Of a stretch of 64,000 bases of DNA, positions 53,117-64,000 are shown one piece after another. Every line of letters starts with the position of its first letter. The first letter of the stretch is position 1. This stretch comes from CAVZCK01 sp963798805 (GTDB lineage: Bacteria > Pseudomonadota > Alphaproteobacteria > Rhizobiales > Rhodomicrobiaceae). The stretch spans positions 372,001 to 436,000 of the forward strand of contig CAWCVC010000010.1 of the NCBI GenBank assembly GCA_963798805.1, read 5' to 3'. Under the pieces are notes generated by a model, which worked only from the letters and a program-made list of their open reading frames with translations, was not told the origin of the DNA and did not search any database. Position numbers and translations under genes: made by a program.

Positions 53117-54535
53117 TCAGCGCGGCAGGTCCGTGTGGCCCATCAGATATTTGTCGATGGCGTGCGCCGCCTGCCGGCCTTCGCGGATGGCCCAGACGAC
53201 CAGCGACTGGCCGCGTCGCATATCGCCGGCGGTGAAGATCTTGTCGCGGCTGGAGCGATATTCGCGCTCGTTCGCCTTGATGTTGCCGCGCGCGTCAAGC
53301 TCCAGGCCGAGTTCCTCGACCATGCCTTCGTGCACCGGACTGACAAACCCCATGGCGAGAAGCACGAGATCGGCCTTCAGCTCGAAGTCCATTCCGGGAA
53401 TCGGCTTCATCCTCTCGTCGATTCTGACGCAGTGAAGCGTCTCGACCCGGCCGTTCCTGCCGGAAAAGCGCGTCGTCATTACCGCCCAATCCCGCTCGGC
53501 ACCTTCGGCCTGGCTCGACGAGGTCCGCATTTTCAAAGGCCAGTTCGGCCAGGTCAGCAGCTTGTCCTCTTTGACCGGAGGCCGGGGCAGGATTTCGAGC
53601 TGGGTGACGCTGATCGCGCCCTGGCGGAAGGAGGTGCCAATACAATCCGAACCGGTATCGCCGCCGCCGATGACGATGACATGCTTGCCGGAGGCCAGGA
53701 TCGGCTCGACCGGTCCGAGCGGCTCGCCGGAAATGCGCCGGTTCTGCTGCGGCAGAAAATTCATGGCGAATTCGATGCCGTGAAGATCGCGGCCCTCGAT
53801 CGGCAGGTCGCGCGCCTTCTCCGCGCCGCCCGCGAGCAGCACGGCGTCGAACTCGGCTTCGAGCTCGGAGGCGGACTTCTTGACGCCGATTTGCATATTG
53901 CAATGGAAGGTGACGCCCTCGGCTTCCATCTGGCGAACGCGCCGCTCGACGAGCCATTTCTCCATTTTGAAATCCGGGATGCCGTAGCGCAGAAGCCCGC
54001 CCGGATAGGCGTATTTCTCAAAGACATGCACATCATGGCCGACGCGGGCAAGCTGCTGAGCCGCCGCAAGCCCGGCAGGCCCCGAACCGACGATCGCCAC
54101 CCGTTTACCGGTCTTCTGCTCGGGAGGTTGCGCAGCGATCCAGCCCTCCTCCCAGGCCTTGTCGACGATGGCGCATTCGATCGTCTTGATCGTCACCGGC
54201 GCGTCTTCGAGGTTGAGCGTGCAGGCCGCCTCGCAAGGAGCAGGGCAGACCCGGCCGGTGAACTCGGGAAAATTGTTGGTCGAATGCAGGTTGAGCGAGG
54301 CCTCGCGCCAGTCGTCGTGATAGACGAGGTCGTTCCAGTCGGGGATCTGATTGTTGACCGGGCAGCCAGTGTGGCAATAGGGAATGCCGCAGTCCATGCA
54401 GCGCGCCGCCTGGCGGCTGACGTCGCGGTCCTCCAGCGGAATGACGAATTCGCGAAAATGCCGCACGCGGTCGGCGGCCGGCACATAGGCGCGGTCCTGG
54501 CGGTCGATCTCAAGAAAGCCTGTGACTTTCCCCAT
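53117..54535 (-). CDS. gltD: Glutamate synthase [NADPH] small subunit
   Basis: Passes electrons from NADPH through FAD to the large subunit. N-terminal iron-sulfur cysteines in CMDCGIPYCHTGCPVNN and RVCPAPCEAAC, FAD-binding GSGPAGLAAAQQLARVG (about residues 152-168), NADPH-binding IGGGDTGSDCIGT (about 290-302) and the ending 'GDMRRGQSLVVWAIREGRQA'. 472 aa from the ATG at 54535. Downstream of gltB on the same strand with a hairpin in the 128-base gap. Confidence 0.96.
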   Translation of the reverse strand: MGKVTGFLEIDRQDRAYVPAADRVRHFREFVIPLEDRDVSRQAARCMDCGIPYCHTGCPVNNQIPDWNDLVYHDDWREASLNLHSTNNFPEFTGRVCPAPCEAACTLNLEDAPVTIKTIECAIVDKAWEEGWIAAQPPEQKTGKRVAIVGSGPAGLAAAQQLARVGHDVHVFEKYAYPGGLLRYGIPDFKMEKWLVERRVRQMEAEGVTFHCNMQIGVKKSASELEAEFDAVLLAGGAEKARDLPIEGRDLHGIEFAMNFLPQQNRRISGEPLGPVEPILASGKHVIVIGGGDTGSDCIGTSFRQGAISVTQLEILPRPPVKEDKLLTWPNWPLKMRTSSSQAEGAERDWAVMTTRFSGRNGRVETLHCVRIDERMKPIPGMDFELKADLVLLAMGFVSPVHEGMVEELGLELDARGNIKANEREYRSSRDKIFTAGDMRRGQSLVVWAIREGRQAAHAIDKYLMGHTDLPR

Positions 54536-54604
54536 TGCTTTCCTCGTCTTTCCGTCGGCGCGCTCCAAAGCCGCGGCCGCGAGCACTCTCGGTTGCGTCC
54601 TGGC

Positions 54605-54632
54605 GCCCGCCCATCGTCAGCGACGGGCGGGC
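54605..54632 (-). other. Intercistronic hairpin between gltB and gltD
   Basis: GCCCGCCC (54605-54612) and GGGCGGGC (54625-54632) form an 8-bp perfect GC stem with a 12-base loop containing a further GTC/GAC pairing. No T-run follows on the minus strand, so it more likely modulates processing or the gltB:gltD ratio than ends transcription. Confidence 0.5.
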
Positions 54633-54663
54633 TGTTGTCGGGAAATTCGCTTGAAACGGCGGG

Positions 54664-59388
<4,725 letters not shown>

Positions 59389-59830
59389 AGCTGTCTTCAG
59401 TGCCTCGATATGCATTGGAACCGGCGGCGACTGCCGAGCCGGATGTTGCGCAGCGGACCGTCCCTCCCCAAGGGGCCCCACGGATGCTGCGTGCATGGAC
59501 CAACGCGGACGGTCGAACTCGGGGGCGATCCCGCTTGTACGCGGAACCCGTGTCCACCACCCTGCCAGCCAAGGGGATCAGCCCGCCGCTTGTTTATTGC
59601 CTTTTGCGCGCAGCTAGCCTCGCCCGTCTCATTTCCGACGAGAAACGAAAGGCGAGCGAGGGTGTCGGGTCGCAAAGGACAGCAAAGCTGACCTACCTTT
59701 AACGAAAATGACAGATTTTAGGCGGGCGCGCAAGGCATCAGGATTGCCCCGATTTACGGGCCGGGAGCGCGCTAAACTGCCGCAGATATTGGCTCTGCGC
59801 GCCTTTCGCGCCGCTGCCGAGAAGCAGCTT
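59389..59830. other. Region between gltB start and the ArsR gene end
   Basis: About 440 bases containing the gltB promoter/leader and the 3' flank of the ArsR gene. No supported gene: open frames here have no ribosome-binding site or recognisable product. No clear promoter hexamers or NtrC/sigma54 site were found. Confidence 0.4.
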
Positions 59831-60133
59831 TTATATTGCGTCCGAAATCAGCGCCTTTATCGTGCGGATCCGCTCCTCATTGCGCCGATAGAATGTCCAT
59901 TGCTTGATGCGCTTGGCGTCGACCAGCCCCGTCTGCGTCAAGAGCTTCATGTGCTCGCTCAAGGTCGGCTGCGTCACGCCGAGCTTTTCCGCAATCAGCA
60001 AGCCGCAAACGCCGTCCTCGACCAGATCGCCGTCCTTCTGCGGGCTGAAATATGCGCGCGGATCCTTGAGCCAGTCGAGGATCTGGAGCCGCCGCTCATT
60101 GGCCAGGGCACGCATGATGCCGGTGAGATCCAC
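59831..60133 (-). CDS. ArsR-family (SmtB-like) transcriptional regulator
   Basis: 100 aa, one winged-helix domain: 'RALANERRLQILDWLKD', recognition helix GVTQPTLSEHMKLLTQTGLV. It has a CGLL cysteine but no ArsR-type CxC metal site in the helix, so a non-metal signal is likely. The start is GTG at 60133. It is divergent from the cupin gene, and a tandem TTCCTAAT repeat covers its ribosome-binding site, suggesting autorepression. Confidence 0.88.
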   Translation of the reverse strand: MDLTGIMRALANERRLQILDWLKDPRAYFSPQKDGDLVEDGVCGLLIAEKLGVTQPTLSEHMKLLTQTGLVDAKRIKQWTFYRRNEERIRTIKALISDAI

Positions 60134-60142
60134 TTAGTTAGT

Positions 60143-60158
60143 TTCCTAATTTCCTAAT
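60143..60158. promoter_or_regulatory. Tandem TTCCTAAT repeat, candidate ArsR-type operator
   Basis: Two exact, abutting copies of TTCCTAAT (60143-60150, 60151-60158), with a related TTAGTTAG just left at 60134-60141, in the 85-base gap between the divergent ArsR and cupin genes. The AGGAAA on the minus strand is also the likely ribosome-binding site of the ArsR gene. Confidence 0.45.
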
Positions 60159-60218
60159 TAATGCCATCATCCCTTCCCATTATCGAGGGCGCATTCGTTC
60201 AGCACACAAGAGGCCGAC

Positions 60219-60581
60219 ATGCAGAGCTATTCCATCAACACCGATATCGGCATCGGCGATCTCCGTCTCATCGACGTGCCGGCCCTTGCCGCCGCCGTCA
60301 AGCAGCCATGGTTCAACCAAAGCCTTTGCCGGGTGAATGATTGCGTCATACGCCTCGGCGTCGTCAAAGGCGAGTTTCACTGGCACAAGCACGACGAGGA
60401 GGATGAATTCTTTCTGGTGCTCGAGGGCAAGCTGCTCATCGAGCTGGAGGGCGAAACCGTGGAGCTCAAGCCGCAACAGGGCTTCACCGTGCCGAGAGGC
60501 GTGCTGCACCGGACACGGGCGCCCGAGCGCACCGTCATGCTGATGATGGAAGGCAGCGGCGTCGTTCCGACTGGGGATTGA
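60219..60581 (+). CDS. Small single-domain cupin protein
   Basis: 120 aa. Cupin motif 1 is complete: FHWHKHDEEDEFFLVLEGKL supplies the two His and Glu metal ligands; motif 2 is in GFTVPRGVLHRTRAP with the third His. Probably a metal-binding enzyme or sugar/metabolite-binding protein of unknown substrate. Divergent from the ArsR regulator, which probably controls it. Confidence 0.88.
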   Translation: MQSYSINTDIGIGDLRLIDVPALAAAVKQPWFNQSLCRVNDCVIRLGVVKGEFHWHKHDEEDEFFLVLEGKLLIELEGETVELKPQQGFTVPRGVLHRTRAPERTVMLMMEGSGVVPTGD

Positions 60582-60628
60582 TTTCGGCGAAGCGGCGGAT
60601 AGTTTTCAGCACGGCACCCGCCGCTCGC

Positions 60629-61760
60629 CTAAGCCAGATCCTCGACCTGAGCCGGCCCGCCGCCATGGATGCGCTGCGCCAGCGCCGCCTCGACGAAGGC
60701 GTCGATATCGCCGTCGAGCACCGCCGAGGGATTGGTGCTTTCGATGCCGGTGCGCAGATCTTTCACGAGCTGATAAGGCTGCAGCACATAGGAGCGGATC
60801 TGGTGTCCCCAACCGATCTCGGTCTTGCTGGCAGCCTCGGCCTGCGCCACCTCTTCCCGCTTCTTCAACTCCTGCTCATAGAGCCGCGCCTTTAACATGG
60901 CCCAGGCGGTGGCGCGGTTCTTGTGCTGCGAGCGCTCGTTCTGGCACTGCACGACAATGCCGGTTGGAATATGTGTGATGCGAACGGCGCTGTCCGTCGT
61001 GTTCACATGCTGGCCGCCCGCGCCGCTCGAACGATAGGTATCGATGCGGCAATCGGACTCGTTCACCTCGATGTTGATGGCGTCGTCGACAGAAGGGTAG
61101 ACCCAAACCGAGGCAAAGCTGGTATGGCGTCTGGCATTGGAATCGAAAGGCGATATGCGCACCAGCCGATGCACGCCAGACTCGGTCTTCAGCCAGCCAT
61201 AGGCATTCGGTCCCTTGATCAGCAGGGTCGCCGACTTGATGCCGGCCTCTTCGCCGGCGCTTTCCTCGATCAGCTCGGTCTTGAAGCGATGGTCCTCCGC
61301 CCAGCGCATATACATGCGCGTGAGCATCTGCGCCCAGTCCTGGCTCTCCGTGCCGCCGGCGCCGGCATGGACTTCGAGATAGGCATCATTGGCGTCGGCC
61401 TCCCCGGACAGCAGCGCTTCGACCTCGCGTTTCTGCGCGGTGCGGGCGAGAGCGGTAAGCGCCGTCTCGGCTTCGGCGACGACCTCGCTGTCGCCCTCCT
61501 CCTCGCCCAGTTCGATGAGGCCGATGTTGTCTTCGAGCCCGCGCTCGAGCTCGCTATAGGCGGCGATCGCCTCTTCGAGCTGCTGGCGCTCGCGCATTAC
61601 CGACCGCGCTCTCTGCGGGTCGTTCCATAGATCGGGGGATTCGGCGAGGGCATTCAGCGCCTTCAGGCGCACGTTGGATTTGTCCCAGTCAAAGATGCCT
61701 CCGCAAGAGCGCGAGGGACTCGCGGATCTGATCGACAATCGCCTGCGTTTCGGCACGCAT
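60629..61760 (-). CDS. prfB: Peptide chain release factor 2 with programmed +1 frameshift
   Basis: Releases nascent chains at UGA and UAA. The gene starts at the ATG at 61760; after 23 codons (ending RRHL) an in-frame TGA at 61689-61691 interrupts. The site reads CGGAGG-CAT-CTT-TGA-C: the Shine-Dalgarno-like GGAGG, slippery CTT and weak TGA-C of the classic autoregulatory prfB frameshift. After the +1 slip, translation continues DWDKSNVRLKALNAL. The catalytic GGQ is in SSGAGGQHVNTTDSAVRI and the UGA-reading region in 'GVHRLVRISPFDSNARRHTS'. 376 aa in total. Next to mrcA, as often in this class. Confidence 0.93.
61689..61706 (-). promoter_or_regulatory. Programmed +1 frameshift site of prfB
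   Basis: GGAGG, three bases, then CTT TGA C. Low release factor 2 slows termination at TGA and lets the ribosome slip by +1, so the protein controls its own synthesis. All canonical elements are present and spaced as in E. coli prfB. Confidence 0.9.
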
Positions 61761-61834
61761 GTTGTTCTCTCCGTCAGAAATAGCTGCAGGCAGCTCCTAA
61801 CGCTGAGGAGCCGCCTTTCGTTCGGTTGAGGCCG

Positions 61835-64000
61835 TCAATAGAGTCCGCCGGCCTGTGGCTGCTTGGAATAGCCGGTGCCGACGCTGACGCCGCCGCCTCC
61901 ACCCGACTCGCCCGATGAGGTGTCGGCGCCCGGATAGGTGACGAAGGAGAACGGGTCCGGCGGCTCTTCATTCGGCTTATAGGCTTCGAGGATCGTCTTG
62001 TCGGTCGATCCCGGCGTTGCGCGCATTCCGGTCTTGGCATCGATGCGGACCAGCTTGATGCCCGGCGGCACGCGGAACGGTATGGCGGGCTTGTCGGCCA
62101 GCGCCCATTTCATGAAATCGCGGAACACCGGCGCAGCGACGCCGCCGCCGGTCTCGCCCCTGCCCATCGGCTTCGGCGAATCATAGCCCATGAACACACC
62201 GGCAACCAGATCGGGCGAGAAGCCGACGAACCAGGCGTCCTTTTCGTCATTCGTGGTGCCCGTCTTGCCGGCGAGCGGTTTGCCCACCTTCGAGACGCGC
62301 CAGCCGGTGCCTCTTTTGACGACGCCTTCCATGAGCGAAACCATCTGATAGGCGGTCAGAGGATCGAGGATCTGTGGCCGGTTATCGGGAAGCGCCGGCT
62401 CTGGCTGATTGTGCCAGTCGGTGGCGGCGCAGTCCGGGCATTTCCGCGTGTCGTGCCGCCAGATGGTCTTGCCGTAGCGGTCCTGGATGCGGTCGATCAG
62501 CGTTGCCTGCACCTTCTTGCCGCCATTGACGAAGGTGGCATAGGCCGTTGACAGGCGCAGCAGCGTCGTCTCGCCCGCACCCAGCGCCATCGACAGAAGC
62601 GAGGGCAGATCGTCGTAGACGCCGAACCGCCGCGCATATTCGGAGATCAGCGGCATGCCGAGATCCTGGGCGAGGCGCACCGTCATCAGATTGCGCGACT
62701 TCTCCAATCCCAGCCTCAGCGTCGAAGGGCCGTAGAACTTGTTCTCGTAGTTTTCCGGCTTCCAGAGGTCCTGACCGGTGCCCTGCTCGATGGCGAGTGG
62801 CGCGTCCAGCACGATGCTCGACGGCGTGTAGCCATTGTCGAGCGCCGCCGCATAGACGATCGGCTTGAAGGCTGAACCCGGCTGGCGCTTAGCCTGAATC
62901 GCCCGGTCGAACTGGCTCGAGGCGAAGCTGAAGCCGCCGACATCGGCCAGCACCCGGCCGGTATGCGGGTCGAGAACGATGATCGCGCCTTCGATCTGCG
63001 GGATCTGGACGAGACGCCAGCCGTCGGCGGTGCCGGCCTCGTCCTTCTCATCGTCATCGTCATCCTTGTTCACTTCCTCTTTCGGAGCGACATAGATGAC
63101 GTCCCCGCGGGAGAGAACATCGGTGACGGTCTTCGGCTTCTTGCCGAGCCGTACGTGGCCGTTCGAGCTCGACTTCGACCGGCCGCGCCCAGCTCACATT
63201 CTTGAGTGGCACATCGACCGTCTTGCGGTCCTTCTCGACTTTCCCTGACGCAGATTTTTCCGGCCTCAGCCCGACGACGGCGCGCTGGGCGTTGACGTTG
63301 ACGACCACCCCGAGCTGCCAGGGCGCCAGATCCGACGCAATGTCGATATCGGCAAGCGGCGGTCCCCAGTCTCCGTCGATGCTGATCCGCTTGACCGGGC
63401 CTCGATAGCCCAGTTTGCGGTCATAGCGCACCAGCCCCTCGCGGAGGGCGGCGCGGGCAAACCGCTGCAAATTCGGATCCAGCGTCGTGCGCACCGACAG
63501 GCCGCCGCCATAGAGATTGTCCTCGCCATAGAGGTCGATCAGCGTGCGGCGCACCTCTTCGGCGAAATATTCGGCGGCGAAGAGATTGCCACCGAGCGGA
63601 TGCGGGGTGATGGCCAGAGGCCGCTTCTGAGCGTTCTCCGCCTCCTCCTGTGTGATGCGGCCGTCTTCCGCCATGCGCTGGATGACCCAGTTCCGCCGGG
63701 CGAGCGCGCGTTCATGATGGCGGAAGGGATTGTAGTTGTTCGGCGCCTTGGGCAACGCTGCGAGATACGCCGCCTCCTCGATATTGAGGTCCTTCAACTC
63801 CTTGCCGAAATAGTTCAGCGCTGCCGCCGCGACTCCGTAGGAGCCCATGCCGAGATAGATCTCGTTGAGATAAAGCTCTAGGATCTTCTCTTTCGAGAAG
63901 GCGCGGTCGATGCGGATGGCGAGGATCGCCTCCTTGATCTTGCGCATCATGCTGCGCTCGTTGGTGAGCAGGAAGTTCTTGGCGACCTGCTGCGTGATCG
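61835..64000 (-). CDS. mrcA: Penicillin-binding protein 1A, partial (5' end outside window), frame broken near 63150
   Basis: Bifunctional glycosyltransferase/transpeptidase for peptidoglycan. In the window: the rest of the glycosyltransferase domain ('ILELYLNEIYLGMGSYGVAA', AAYLAALPKAPNNYNP), an OB-like linker, then the transpeptidase with SAFK in QPGSAFKPIVYAAAL, SRN in LEKSRNLMTVRLA and KTGTTNDEKDAWF. The N-terminal anchor and start lie beyond 64000. The frame used upstream ends in non-family sequence at 63060; the correct continuation (GKKPKTVTDVLSRGDVIYVA) lies one base on, so a one-base insertion sits at about 63140-63170. The C-terminus is Gly/Ser-rich. Confidence 0.88.

Overview
The window is chromosomal DNA of an alphaproteobacterium, most likely of the Hyphomicrobiales (Rhizobiales). 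The pointers are high GC, a PhaR/acetoacetyl-CoA thiolase pair, betaine-lipid genes (btaAB) with a Pho-box-like site, an mrcA-prfB neighbourhood, alphaproteobacterial gltB/gltD, and a type III secretion system (T3SS) whose gene order and split secretin follow the rhizobial Rhc pattern. No species can be named from the sequence. No IS element, integrase, CRISPR array or rRNA was seen; one tRNA-Leu(CAA) is present.

Layout. 1-7.3 kb: GntR regulator, a substrate-binding protein without signal peptide, an alpha/beta hydrolase, a complete NitT/TauT-type ABC importer (two permeases, binding protein, ATPase) and a glutathione transferase. 7.3-13.8 kb: RND efflux pump and adaptor behind a hydrolase-fold protein that has lost its catalytic Ser and His, with a divergent LysR regulator. 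13.9-17.1 kb: a periplasmic protein with a Gln/Asn-rich insert, then btaA-btaB for diacylglyceryl-trimethylhomoserine synthesis.

17.1-35.1 kb is a T3SS locus. A leftward operon sctJ-K-L-N-O-Q is divergent from a rightward set (TPR protein, sctV, secretin, lipoprotein). Then come sctU (leftward), a TPR lipoprotein (rightward), an unknown gene, sctD and a tiny gene (leftward), and finally sctC-N (RhcC1), a second tiny gene, an sctI-like gene, an HrcQb-like SpoA gene and sctR-S-T (rightward). The secretin, the small lipoprotein with a CpaD-like motif and the TadD-like TPR lipoprotein all resemble Tad/Flp pilus outer-membrane parts, so the outer-membrane module looks borrowed from a Tad pilus while the N-terminal T3SS secretin domains sit in a separate gene. 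The export switch SctU has GDDH where the family has the self-cleaving NPTH. No gatekeeper, needle-length ruler, translocon or dedicated regulator was recognised.

35.1-64 kb is mostly housekeeping: thiolase and PhaR with paired TGCN3GCA sites between them, a CAP-domain lipoprotein, a D,D-carboxypeptidase, a TRAP transporter (dctP-Q-M), tRNA-Leu, an S4-domain protein and SUV3-type helicase, a DUF3108 protein, a chemoreceptor with an adjacent binding protein, rpmB with a clear sigma70 promoter, a phytase-like esterase, gltD-gltB, an ArsR/cupin pair, prfB with the programmed +1 frameshift, and mrcA running off the end. dctM, the helicase and mrcA each carry a one-base reading-frame break of the same sense; sequencing error is as likely as real inactivation.
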